Source of the DNA: Burkholderiales bacterium
GTDB taxonomy: Bacteria > Pseudomonadota > Gammaproteobacteria > Burkholderiales > Usitatibacteraceae
Assembly: GCA_017880705.1 (NCBI GenBank)
Contig: JADGRS010000215.1
Location: forward strand, 1-6,048
DNA length: 6,048 bases
Direction of reading: 5' to 3'
Shown: positions 1 through 6,048 of the stretch, piece after piece
Layout of the letters: each line of letters opens with the position of its first letter
Position numbering within the stretch: the first letter of the stretch is position 1
Notes under the pieces: generated by a model
Databases searched by the model: none
The model's input: only the letters and a program-made list of their open reading frames with translations
Told to the model about the DNA's origin: nothing
Made by a program: the position numbers and the translations under genes

Positions 1-884
1 ATCGATTCGATCTCGTCCAGCGGCAGGTCGCGCTTCATCTTGATCGTGAGGCCCTGGCTATGGCAGCGCATCGCGCCGACGCGCACGCACAGCCCGTCGA
101 CCGCGACAGGACGAGCTTCGCGTCCCAGGATCTTGTTGGTCTCCGCGTGTCCCTTCCACTCCTCGCGGCTCTGCCCATTGCCGAGGTCGGCGTCTATCCA
201 CGGCAGGAGGCTCCCCGCGAGCGGCACGCCAAAATGCTCCGTGGGGAAGCTCTCGTCGCGGAGAATCCCGGCGACTTCCCGATCGATGTCGAGAATCGCC
301 GAGGCCGGATCGGCAAGAAGGCTCTTCGCCGCGAAATGCACCTCGCCCATCTGTTGCAGGAGCTCTCGCATGTTTTGGGCGCCGGCCCCCGAGGCCGCCT
401 GGTACGTCATGGCGCTCACCCACTCGACGAGATCGGCCTTCAGGAGGCCATCGATCGCCATCAGCATGAGGCTCACGGTGCAGTTGCCTCCGATGAAGTT
501 CTTGACGCCGGATTCGAGCGCCTTGTCGATGACCGGGCGGTTCACCGGGTCGAGGACGATGACCGCGTCCTTGTCCATGCGAAGCGCCGAGGCCGCGTCG
601 ATCCAATATCCCCCCCAGCCGGCGGAGCGCAGCTTCGGATAGACCGACTTCGTATAGTCGCCGCCCTGGCTGCTCACGAGGACGTCGAGCTTCGCGAGCT
701 CGGCAAGGTCGTTCGCGTCCTTGAGGGGCGCGACCGGCTTGCCGATCGCGGGGCCCGCACCGCCGATGTTCGAGGTCGTGAAGAATACGGGGTCGATCGC
801 GTCGAAATCGCGCTCCTCCCGCATGCGCTCCATCAGGACGGAGCCCACCATGCCGCGCCAGCCGATAAATCCTACGGTTCTCAT
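1..884 (-). CDS. asd: Aspartate-semialdehyde dehydrogenase, 3' end cut by window edge
   Basis: Asd makes L-aspartate 4-semialdehyde from aspartyl-4-phosphate with NADPH in the cytoplasm, the branch point to lysine/diaminopimelate, threonine and methionine. The frame is open from ATG at 884 to the window edge, giving 294 codons; the E. coli enzyme has 367, so about 70 C-terminal residues lie outside. Visible landmarks are the N-terminal dinucleotide-binding stretch [11 protein letters not shown] (residues 5-15), SQGGDYT (72-78), [11 protein letters not shown] (93-103), the catalytic-cysteine motif GGNCTVSLM with Cys135 at the same number as in E. coli, TYQAASGAG (160-168), [14 protein letters not shown] (218-231), SREEWKG (239-245) and RCHSQ with the presumed catalytic His275. 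The sequence follows E. coli-type Asd almost without gaps. The start is fixed by the family N-terminus ([15 protein letters not shown]) and a weak purine-rich ribosome site (GGAAAGAAG, 902-894). It lies 81 bases behind leuB on the same strand and is probably co-transcribed with it. Confidence 0.97.
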   Translation of the reverse strand, partial: MRTVGFIGWRGMVGSVLMERMREERDFDAIDPVFFTTSNIGGAGPAIGKPVAPLKDANDLAELAKLDVLVSSQGGDYTKSVYPKLRSAGWGGYWIDAASALRMDKDAVIVLDPVNRPVIDKALESGVKNFIGGNCTVSLMLMAIDGLLKADLVEWVSAMTYQAASGAGAQNMRELLQQMGEVHFAAKSLLADPASAILDIDREVAGILRDESFPTEHFGVPLAGSLLPWIDADLGNGQSREEWKGHAETNKILGREARPVAVDGLCVRVGAMRCHSQGLTIKMKRDLPLDEIES

Positions 885-905
885 TGGGTCGATCTTCTTT
901 CCGGT

Positions 906-942
906 AGAGGCGTCGCTGTTAGGAGAGAGGCGGGCCGCCTCT
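906..942 (-). repeat. Repeated CGCCTCT elements with hairpin in leuB-asd gap
   Basis: In the 81-base gap between leuB and asd the minus strand reads AGAGGCG (942-936), CGCCTCT (932-926) and a second CGCCTCT (912-906). The first and second copies form a perfect 7-bp hairpin with a 3-base loop. The first and third could instead pair across a 23-base loop ending just upstream of the asd ribosome site. There is no run of T after either stem, so it does not look like an intrinsic terminator. The pairing is seen directly; any role is inference. Confidence 0.4.
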
Positions 943-965
943 TCCGCGCCGCGCTCTGGTCCGCT

Positions 966-2027
966 CTAAAGTGCTTTTGCCACCGCGGTTCCCATTTCGG
1001 CGGTGGCGCATGGTTTGATGCCCTTGACCGCGATGTCTGCCGTGCGAAGCCCCGCGGCCAGCGCGGCGCGAACCGCCTTCTCGATGCGCGCGGCGATGTC
1101 GATCCTGCCGAACGTATAGCGGAACATCATAGCCATCGAAAGGATCATCGCGAGCGGATTGGCGAGCCCCCGGCCCGCGATGTCGGGTGCCGAGCCGTGG
1201 ATAGGCTCGTACAGGCCCTTGCCGCGGGCATCGAGCGAAGCCGACGGCAGCATGCCGATCGAACCCGTGAGCATCGATGCCTCGTCAGAAAGAATGTCGC
1301 CGAACAGGTTGCCCGTCACGATCACGTCGAATTGCCTCGGGTTTCGCACCAGCTGCATGGCGCAATTGTCCACGAGCATATGCGAAAGCGCCACGTCCGA
1401 ATACTCCGGGGCGATCTCCTCGGCGATGTCGCGCCAGAGCTGCGAGGTCTCGAGCACGTTCATCTTGTCGACCGAGCAGAGGCGTTTGCCCCGGGCGCGC
1501 GCCGTCTTGAAGCCCGTATGGAGGATCCGGCGGATCTGCGGCTCGGTGTAGTGCATCGTGTTGAAGCCGACACGGTCGCCCTTCGGGCCGGAGATCCCGC
1601 GCGGCTTGCCGAAGTAGATGTCTCCCGTGAGCTCGCGCACGATCATGATGTCGAGGCCCGAGACGACTTCCGCCTTCAGGGTCGAGGCGTCCGCGAGCTC
1701 GGGGAAGACATTCGCGGGCCGCAGGTTGGCGAAGAAATCGCACTCGTGGCGCAGCCCGAGGATCGCCTTCTCCGGACGCTTGTCCCGTGGGAGCGTGTCG
1801 TATTGCGGGCCGCCGACGGCGCCGAAGAGCACCGCGTCCGAAGACTTCGCGAGATCGAGCGTCGCCTTCGGCAGCGGATCCCCCGACGCGTCGTAGGCGG
1901 CGCCACCGACCAGCGCTTCCTCGGTCTCGACGCCGAGGCCTTCGGAGCGCAACACGTCGAGCACTCGCACCGCTTCGCGCAGGATCTCGGGACCGATGCC
2001 GTCTCCGGCCAGCAAGGCGATCTTCAT
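966..2027 (-). CDS. leuB: 3-isopropylmalate dehydrogenase
   Basis: LeuB oxidises (2R,3S)-3-isopropylmalate with NAD+ and then loses CO2 to give 4-methyl-2-oxopentanoate, the third step of the leucine branch; it acts as a cytoplasmic homodimer. The protein has 353 residues, the usual family length. Recognisable motifs are the N-terminal [11 protein letters not shown] (5-15), substrate-binding FFANLRP (98-104, Arg103) with Arg93 before it, [14 protein letters not shown] (131-144, with Arg131 and Tyr138), [16 protein letters not shown] (185-200, catalytic Lys188), [11 protein letters not shown] (216-226, metal ligand Asp220), [26 protein letters not shown] (239-264, metal ligands Asp244 and Asp248) and the NAD site [12 protein letters not shown] (274-285), whose Asp282 fits NAD rather than NADP preference. 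The frame stays open far upstream inside leuD, but ATG at 2027 is chosen because the family begins [14 protein letters not shown]. Shine-Dalgarno GAGG (2036-2033) overlaps the leuD stop codon. Stop is TAG. Confidence 0.98.
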   Translation of the reverse strand: MKIALLAGDGIGPEILREAVRVLDVLRSEGLGVETEEALVGGAAYDASGDPLPKATLDLAKSSDAVLFGAVGGPQYDTLPRDKRPEKAILGLRHECDFFANLRPANVFPELADASTLKAEVVSGLDIMIVRELTGDIYFGKPRGISGPKGDRVGFNTMHYTEPQIRRILHTGFKTARARGKRLCSVDKMNVLETSQLWRDIAEEIAPEYSDVALSHMLVDNCAMQLVRNPRQFDVIVTGNLFGDILSDEASMLTGSIGMLPSASLDARGKGLYEPIHGSAPDIAGRGLANPLAMILSMAMMFRYTFGRIDIAARIEKAVRAALAAGLRTADIAVKGIKPCATAEMGTAVAKAL

Positions 2028-2037
2028 CCCGGCCTCA
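2028..2037 (-). promoter_or_regulatory. leuD stop / leuB ribosome-binding site junction
   Basis: The minus strand reads TGAGGCCGGG directly before the leuB ATG. The leuD stop TGA and the leuB Shine-Dalgarno GAGG share bases, with five bases between GAGG and the start. This places leuB initiation next to terminating leuD ribosomes and supports the 2027 start over the upstream in-frame extension. Translational coupling is inferred from this geometry. Confidence 0.7.
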
Positions 2038-2673
2038 GCCGAAGATCCAGGGTTCGGCGCGCTTGCGGCGCTCCTCGTAAGCCTTGATCTCCGCGGCGTT
2101 GCGCAGCGTGAGGCCGATGTCGTCCCAGCCGTTGAGAAGGGACTTCTTGCGGAAATCGTCGATGTCGAAATGCATCGCCTCGCCCGAGGGCGTGGTGACC
2201 GTCTGCGCGGCGAGGTCGATCGTGAGGCGATAGCCGGGCGCCCCGACGGCCTCGTCGAACAGCCGCGCCACCTCGGACTCCTGCAATGCGATCGGCAGGA
2301 ACCCGTTCTTGAAGGAATTGTTGAAGAAGATGTCCGCGAACGAAGGCGCGACGACCGCCTTGAAACCGCCCTGCTGCAACGCCCACGGCGCATGCTCGCG
2401 CGAGGAGCCGCAGCCGAAGTTCTTGCGCGCGAGGAGGATCGAGGCGCCCCTGTACTGGGGCCGGTTCAGGACGAAATCCGGGTTGAGCGTTCTCTTCGTG
2501 AGATCCATTCCCGGCTGGCCGACGTCGATGTAGCGCCACGCATCGAACAGATGCGGGCCGAAGCCGGTGCGCTTGATCGACTTCAGGAACTGCTTGGGGA
2601 TGATCGCGTCGGTATCGACGTTCTCCCGGTCGAGAGGAGCGACGAGTCCCGTGTGGACGGTGAATTTCTCCAT
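2035..2673 (-). CDS. leuD: 3-isopropylmalate dehydratase, small subunit
   Basis: LeuD is the small, mobile swivel-domain subunit of isopropylmalate isomerase. With LeuC it converts 2-isopropylmalate to 3-isopropylmalate through a dehydrated intermediate. The protein is 212 residues, close to the roughly 200 of bacterial LeuD. Family motifs are [13 protein letters not shown] (18-30), [25 protein letters not shown] (75-99, the substrate-binding GCGSSREH loop), [18 protein letters not shown] (111-128) and the C-terminal [10 protein letters not shown] (181-190). It has no iron-sulfur ligand cysteines, as expected for this subunit. The start ATG at 2673 overlaps the leuC stop by one base (TGATG) and is preceded by GGGGA (2683-2679) five bases upstream. 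In Burkholderia I recall a small entericidin gene between leuC and leuD; here they touch directly. Confidence 0.98.
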   Translation of the reverse strand: MEKFTVHTGLVAPLDRENVDTDAIIPKQFLKSIKRTGFGPHLFDAWRYIDVGQPGMDLTKRTLNPDFVLNRPQYRGASILLARKNFGCGSSREHAPWALQQGGFKAVVAPSFADIFFNNSFKNGFLPIALQESEVARLFDEAVGAPGYRLTIDLAAQTVTTPSGEAMHFDIDDFRKKSLLNGWDDIGLTLRNAAEIKAYEERRKRAEPWIFG

Positions 2674-2683
2674 CAGCGTCCCC
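2671..2683 (-). promoter_or_regulatory. leuC-leuD TGATG overlap with leuD ribosome site
   Basis: The minus strand carries GGGGA (2683-2679), five bases, then TGATG, in which the last base of the leuC TGA stop is the first base of the leuD ATG. One-base stop/start overlaps usually mean coupled translation. That fits the need for LeuC and LeuD in a one-to-one complex. The overlap is seen; the coupling is inferred. Confidence 0.7.
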
Positions 2684-4082
2684 GGCGAACGTCGACGAAA
2701 TGGCCCGCGATCGCGGCGGCCGCCGCCATCTCGGGGCTCACGAGGTGCGTGCGGCCTCCCGCACCCTGCCGGCCCTCGAAGTTCCGGTTGGAGGTCGATG
2801 CGCAGCGCTCCCCTGCCGCGAGCTTGTCGTCGTTCATGCCCAGGCACATCGAGCAGCCCGGATCGCGCCACTCGAAGCCCGAGTCGAGGAACACGCGATC
2901 GAGGCCCTCCTTCTCGGCCTGCGTTTTCACCAGGCCGGATCCCGGCACGACCAGGGCGAGCTTCACGTTCTTCGCCACGCGCTGCCCTTTCACCACAGCC
3001 GCGGCCGCGCGCAGATCCTCGATGCGCGAATTGGTGCACGAGCCGATGAAGACCTTGTCGATGGCGATGTCGCTCATGGCGACGTTGGGCTCGAGCCCCA
3101 TGTACTCCAGCGCGCGTTCGATGGCGCCGCGCCTGGCGGGATCCGCTTCCTTGCTCGGATCGGGCACCCGGTCCTCGATCGAGACGACCATTTCGGGGGA
3201 CGTTCCCCACGTGACCTGCGGCTTGAGCGAAGCCACGTCGATGTCGACGACGCGGTCGAACTTCGCCCCGGGATCCGAGACGAGCGTTCGCCAATACGCC
3301 GCGGCCGTGTCGAACATCTCTCCCTGGGGACAGAGGGGCCGGCCGCGCAGGTAGTCGATCGTCGTCTCGTCGACCGCGACCATGCCGGAGCGCGCGCCCG
3401 CCTCGATCGCCATGTTGCAGATGGTCATGCGCCCTTCCATCGATTGCGCGCGCACCGCGGAGCCGCCGAACTCGATCGCGTGGCCCGTGCCTCCCGCGGT
3501 GCCGATCTTCCCGATGATCGCGAGGACGAGGTCTTTCGCGGTCACGCCCGGCGGAAGCTTGCCCTCGGCGCGGATCAGCAACGTCTTCAGCCTCTTCGTG
3601 AGAAGGCACTGCGTCGCGAGCACGTGCTCGACCTCGCTCGTGCCGATGCCGAATGCGAGCGCCGCGAACGCGCCATGAGTGCTGGTGTGCGAATCCCCGC
3701 ACACGACCGTCATCCCCGGCAGGGTGGCGCCCTGCTCGGGCCCGATCACGTGGACGATGCCCTGGCGCCTGTCGTTCATGCCGAAATAGGTCTTCACGTG
3801 GAACTTCACCACGTTCTGGTCGAGGGTCTCGACCTGCAGGCGCGAAATGGGATCGGCGATGCCCTCCGAGCGCGCGTGCGTGGGGACATTGTGATCGGCG
3901 GTCGCGACGACCGAACCGATGCGCCATGGCGCGCGCCCATGCAACGCGAGGCCCTCGAAGGCCTGCGGGCTCGTTACCTCGTGGACCAGGTGGCGATCGA
4001 CGTAGATCAACGCGGTCCCATCGGGATCTTCGCGGACGAGATGCGAGTCCCACAGCTTTTCGTAGAGCGTTTGTGCGGTCAT
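2673..4082 (-). CDS. leuC: 3-isopropylmalate dehydratase, large subunit
   Basis: LeuC is the catalytic, [4Fe-4S]-binding subunit of isopropylmalate isomerase, an aconitase-superfamily enzyme acting in the cytoplasm with LeuD. The protein is 469 residues; the E. coli subunit is 466. Landmarks are the N-terminal [12 protein letters not shown] (5-16), [17 protein letters not shown] (29-45), TADHNVPT (61-68), [33 protein letters not shown] (126-158), the three cluster cysteines at GSCTNSR (Cys349) and [11 protein letters not shown] (Cys410 and Cys413), and the substrate-binding [12 protein letters not shown] (429-440). All residues expected for cluster binding are present. The frame is open upstream to beyond 4300, inside aroC, but the family starts at [12 protein letters not shown], so ATG at 4082 is chosen. 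No good Shine-Dalgarno lies before it (CACTGCCGCC), which is odd. It is the first gene of leuCDB, 91 bases behind aroC, with a candidate promoter between. Confidence 0.98.
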   Translation of the reverse strand: MTAQTLYEKLWDSHLVREDPDGTALIYVDRHLVHEVTSPQAFEGLALHGRAPWRIGSVVATADHNVPTHARSEGIADPISRLQVETLDQNVVKFHVKTYFGMNDRRQGIVHVIGPEQGATLPGMTVVCGDSHTSTHGAFAALAFGIGTSEVEHVLATQCLLTKRLKTLLIRAEGKLPPGVTAKDLVLAIIGKIGTAGGTGHAIEFGGSAVRAQSMEGRMTICNMAIEAGARSGMVAVDETTIDYLRGRPLCPQGEMFDTAAAYWRTLVSDPGAKFDRVVDIDVASLKPQVTWGTSPEMVVSIEDRVPDPSKEADPARRGAIERALEYMGLEPNVAMSDIAIDKVFIGSCTNSRIEDLRAAAAVVKGQRVAKNVKLALVVPGSGLVKTQAEKEGLDRVFLDSGFEWRDPGCSMCLGMNDDKLAAGERCASTSNRNFEGRQGAGGRTHLVSPEMAAAAAIAGHFVDVRRGR

Positions 4083-4101
4083 GGCGGCAGTGTCGTGATG
4101 G

Positions 4102-4121
4102 GCGCCGCGAATCGCGAGCGC
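4102..4121 (-). other. Leader RNA hairpin ahead of leuC
   Basis: Minus-strand bases 4121-4113 and 4109-4102 pair as an 8-bp GC-rich stem with one bulged T (4117) and a loop ATT. It sits between the candidate -10 box and the leuC ATG, ending 19 bases before the start codon. It takes up part of the only GGAG-like sequence of the leader (4124-4121). Function unknown; no leader peptide or T-run terminator is visible nearby. Confidence 0.4.
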
Positions 4122-4136
4122 TCCAATGGACCTGCA

Positions 4137-4165
4137 ATTATAGCCTCTGGCTCGCGGCGAATACG
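4137..4165 (-). promoter_or_regulatory. Candidate sigma-70 promoter for leuCDB(-asd)
   Basis: The minus strand holds a perfect -10 hexamer TATAAT at 4142-4137 in an otherwise very GC-rich 91-base gap. Transcription would begin near 4130, giving a leader of about 50 bases before leuC. At 17 bases upstream the hexamer is CGTATT (4165-4160), a poor -35 match, and there is no TG extension of the -10. This suggests a weak or activator-dependent promoter. The box is seen; its use as a promoter is inferred. Confidence 0.5.
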
Positions 4166-4170
4166 CCGCG
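4153..4170 (-). repeat. Perfect 7-bp palindrome after aroC, in leuC -35 region
   Basis: CGCGGCG and CGCCGCG flank a TATT loop (4163-4160 on the minus strand). It begins three bases after the aroC stop codon and covers the -35 position of the candidate leuC promoter. As RNA it would form a strong hairpin at the aroC 3' end, but no T run follows, so it is not a canonical terminator. It could equally be a protein-binding site or a 3'-end stabiliser. Confidence 0.5.
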
Positions 4171-4173
4171 CCC

Positions 4174-5334
4174 TCAGGCCTCGGCGGGATCCGGGTCCTC
4201 GAAGAGCGAAGAGGACTTCGCCCCGCGATCGCCGACGGGCGCCCGCGCGGGAACGCGCGGCGTGCTCTCCGCGACGTCGGCGTTCTGCGCGCGGTGGCGC
4301 AGCGCGTGGTCCGCGAGCACGAGCGCGAGAAACGCTTCCGCGATCGGCGTCGCGCGGATGCCCACGCAAGGATCGTGGCGCCCATGGGTCTCGATGGTCG
4401 CGGCGGCGCCGGAGACGTCCACGGTCTTGCGCGGCAGGCGGATGCTCGAGGTGGGCTTGATCGCTATCGAGACGACGATGTCCTGGCCGGTGGAGATGCC
4501 GCCGAGAATTCCGCCCGAGTTGTTGGACAGGAATCCCTGCGGCGTCATCTCGTCGGAGTGCTCGGTACCCATCTGCTCGACGCTCGCGAATCCCGAACCG
4601 ATCTCCACGCCCTTCACCGCGTTGATGCCCATCATCGCCTGCGCGATGTCCGCGTCGAGGCGCCCGTAGAGAGGCTCGCCCCATCCGGGAGGCACGCCGC
4701 TGGCGACGACGCTGAGGCGCGCGCCGCAGGACTCGCCCGACTTGCGCAGCTTGTCCATGTAGCTTTCGAGCTCGGGCACGATCGAATCGTCCGGCGCGAA
4801 GAAGGGATTCGCGTCGACGGGGTCCCATGACTTGAACGCGATGCGATTGGGGCCCAGCTGCGAGAGGAAGCCGCGCACCTCGACGCCGTAGCGTTCACGC
4901 AGCCACTTCTTCGCGATCGCTCCCGCCGCGACTGCGGGCGCGGTGAGGCGCGCGGGAGAGCGCCCTCCCCCGCGGGGATCGCGCAGCCCGTACTTGCGCA
5001 GGTACGTGTAGTCCGCATGTCCCGGGCGAAAGCTCGTCGCGATTTTCGCGTAATCCTTGCTGCGCGCGTCGACATTGCGAATGAGAAGGGCGATCGGCGT
5101 GCCGGTGGTCCTGCCCTCGTAGACGCCCGAGAGGATCTCGACGACGTCGTCCTCGCGCCGTTGCGTCACGTGACGCGAGGTGCCGGGCTTGCGGCGATCG
5201 AGCTCGGGCTGGATGTCCGACTCCGAAAGCGCCAGGCCCGGCGGACAACCGTCGACCACGCAGCCGATCGCCGGGCCGTGAGACTCGCCGAAGGTGGTGA
5301 GCGTGAAGAGTGTGCCGAGCGTGTTGCCGGACAT
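4174..5334 (-). CDS. aroC: Chorismate synthase
   Basis: AroC removes phosphate from 5-enolpyruvylshikimate-3-phosphate by anti-1,4-elimination to give chorismate, the last common precursor of aromatic amino acids, folate and ubiquinone. It needs reduced FMN and works as a cytoplasmic homotetramer. The 386-residue protein starts [20 protein letters not shown], with the first signature and its histidine at His19. It continues with [15 protein letters not shown] (47-61), [18 protein letters not shown] (102-119, second catalytic histidine His106), [24 protein letters not shown] (121-144), [14 protein letters not shown] (236-249), [13 protein letters not shown] (271-283), KPTSSIR (293-299) and [17 protein letters not shown] (318-334). 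Two points differ from the norm. The usual RSSAR reads RSPAR (Pro127), and about 26 residues extend past the point where E. coli AroC (361) ends, rich in Pro, Ala, Asp and Glu. The ATG at 5334 gives the standard N-terminus; its ribosome site is weak. It lies 51 bases behind the DUF3999 gene. Confidence 0.98.
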   Translation of the reverse strand: MSGNTLGTLFTLTTFGESHGPAIGCVVDGCPPGLALSESDIQPELDRRKPGTSRHVTQRREDDVVEILSGVYEGRTTGTPIALLIRNVDARSKDYAKIATSFRPGHADYTYLRKYGLRDPRGGGRSPARLTAPAVAAGAIAKKWLRERYGVEVRGFLSQLGPNRIAFKSWDPVDANPFFAPDDSIVPELESYMDKLRKSGESCGARLSVVASGVPPGWGEPLYGRLDADIAQAMMGINAVKGVEIGSGFASVEQMGTEHSDEMTPQGFLSNNSGGILGGISTGQDIVVSIAIKPTSSIRLPRKTVDVSGAAATIETHGRHDPCVGIRATPIAEAFLALVLADHALRHRAQNADVAESTPRVPARAPVGDRGAKSSSLFEDPDPAEA

Positions 5335-5385
5335 CGCGCCGTCAAAGCCGAAAGGGTCGCGTCGAGTTTATCACCCGTGACGAGA

Positions 5386-6048
5386 TCATCCGCGCGGCTC
5401 GCCTTCGCCTCGCGAGCGCATCTCGCGTCGCAGCCGCGATGCCATCCAGCCGAGCGCGAGCACGGCAGCGACGAGCACGGCCCACAGGACGAGCTTGCGC
5501 GGATTCGTGTCGCCGACGAGACGCCGCCATGCGCCCTCGGCCGTGGTGCTGACCTCGCCCACCTTCGCTTCGGGCAGCTTCAGCTCGGCGCGTGGCTCGT
5601 AGCCCGGGATCAGCTCGTTCACCGAGAGAATCGCGGCGCGCGCTTCCGGATTGCCGAAGGCGAGCCGGTACGGCTGGTCTCCGCGCGCGACGAACACGAT
5701 CTGCGCGGGCCGCCATTGAACCTCGAGCGCGGGGAGAGCGTCACCGATCGGGGGGCTGCGCGGATCGAGCCGAATCGACCAGTAACGCGCGCGGCGAGGC
5801 CCGATCTCGACCGCGGGCGACTGGATCTCGGCGCCATCGCGAATCAGTCTGTAGAAGGTCGCGGAGACGACGGGTTGCCACGATCCTTTTTCGCTCTCGC
5901 GCGAAGCCACCGTGAAGGGCGCGACCGAATTGACGGCCGGCAACACGACGCGCAACGCTTCGACGGGCACGCCGGCGCCGAGATCGAAGAGATACTCGCC
6001 CGGCTGCGTCCCCGGGCTCGCCGCCACCGTGCGCGACAGGCGCGGCGC
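5386..6048 (-). CDS. DUF3999-like membrane protein, C-terminal part, 5' end cut
   Basis: The frame is open from the right window edge to a TGA at 5388-5386, giving 220 residues of a longer protein. The in-frame GTG at 6027 is unlikely to be the true start because coding sequence continues upstream. Sequence features such as EYLFDLGAGVPVEALRVVLP, VNSVAPFTVASRE, SATFYRLIRDGAEIQSPAVEI, ARYWSIRLDPRS and PAQIVFVARGDQPYRLAFGN resemble the C-terminal half of DUF3999 proteins as I remember them. The last 35 residues hold a single transmembrane helix (186-206, LVLWAVLVAAVLALGWM core) followed by an arginine-rich tail. This implies a large periplasmic part anchored by its C-terminus. Molecular function is unknown. 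DUF3999 genes often sit beside a multi-pass DUF2339 gene, which would be expected beyond 6048. Family assignment is from memory of the pattern and less certain than for the neighbours. Confidence 0.75.
   Translation of the reverse strand, partial: APRLSRTVAASPGTQPGEYLFDLGAGVPVEALRVVLPAVNSVAPFTVASRESEKGSWQPVVSATFYRLIRDGAEIQSPAVEIGPRRARYWSIRLDPRSPPIGDALPALEVQWRPAQIVFVARGDQPYRLAFGNPEARAAILSVNELIPGYEPRAELKLPEAKVGEVSTTAEGAWRRLVGDTNPRKLVLWAVLVAAVLALGWMASRLRREMRSRGEGEPRG

Noticed and set aside
60..2087. Very long plus-strand open frame (675 codons) opposite asd and leuB
   Set aside because: It is antisense to two well-recognised enzymes, has an Arg/His/Asp-rich composition typical of GC-rich shadow frames, and no recognisable motif. 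Absence of stops follows from the codon bias of the real genes.
966..2393. N-terminally extended LeuB of 475 residues
   Set aside because: The first 122 residues are an Arg/Ser-rich out-of-frame reading of leuD. LeuB family proteins begin at [14 protein letters not shown], and a ribosome site precedes that ATG.
2035..4137. Minus-strand 700-codon frame appearing to fuse an upstream region to LeuD
   Set aside because: Only its last 212 residues are LeuD. The upstream part is an out-of-frame reading of leuC, so it is not a fusion protein.
4153..4170. Intrinsic terminator for aroC
   Set aside because: The stem is strong, but it is followed by AGCCAGAGG instead of a T run, so it does not meet the usual terminator pattern. 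Kept as a palindrome only.
2700..4460. Long plus-strand open frame (586 codons) opposite leuC and the aroC 3' end
   Set aside because: Same shadow effect: it mirrors leuC codons, crosses the gap between two minus-strand genes, and its product has no family features.
5365..5373. Extended -10-like TGATAAACT ahead of aroC
   Set aside because: It matches only four of six -10 bases and no plausible -35 lies 15-18 bases upstream. In a 51-base gap this is within chance.
1..6048. Mobile elements, CRISPR arrays, tRNA or rRNA genes, or an unusual defence or secretion system
   Set aside because: The window is filled by core biosynthetic genes with short gaps. I saw no transposase, spaced direct-repeat array, cloverleaf or rRNA-like sequence, and no sudden change in base composition.

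Overview
This is an ordinary-looking, compact biosynthetic stretch of a high-GC proteobacterial chromosome, most likely from a betaproteobacterium. Three things point there. Asd is the long E. coli-type enzyme. AroC carries the motif variant [17 protein letters not shown], which I recall from Bordetella and related betaproteobacterial AroC, rather than the ARETAMRVAAGA of E. coli. The order leuC-leuD-leuB-asd is one I know from betaproteobacteria such as Burkholderia and Neisseria. These are judgements from memory; no database search was possible.

Every gene I can support lies on the minus strand, so transcription runs from right to left. From the right edge these are: the C-terminal part of a membrane-anchored DUF3999-like protein (6048-5386, 5' end outside the window); aroC, chorismate synthase (5334-4174); a 91-base gap holding a perfect TATAAT box and two hairpins; leuC (4082-2673); leuD (2673-2035); leuB (2027-966); an 81-base gap with repeated CGCCTCT elements; and asd (884-1, 3' end outside the window). 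The gap between the DUF3999 gene and aroC is 51 bases, and no gene-free stretch exceeds 100 bases.

LeuC and LeuD are the two subunits of isopropylmalate isomerase, and LeuB is the next enzyme, so three consecutive steps of leucine synthesis are encoded in pathway order. leuC and leuD overlap by one base (TGATG) and leuB follows seven bases later, so the trio is almost certainly one translationally coupled operon. leuA, the first committed step, is not in the window. asd opens the aspartate-family branch (lysine, diaminopimelate, threonine, methionine) and is probably co-transcribed behind leuB. aroC completes the shikimate pathway.

I found no mobile element, RNA gene, CRISPR array or novel system. 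The points worth a second look are small: the palindrome and TATAAT box ahead of leuC, a leuC leader hairpin combined with no visible Shine-Dalgarno sequence, a potentially switching repeat set ahead of asd, and a Ser-to-Pro change plus a C-terminal tail in AroC.
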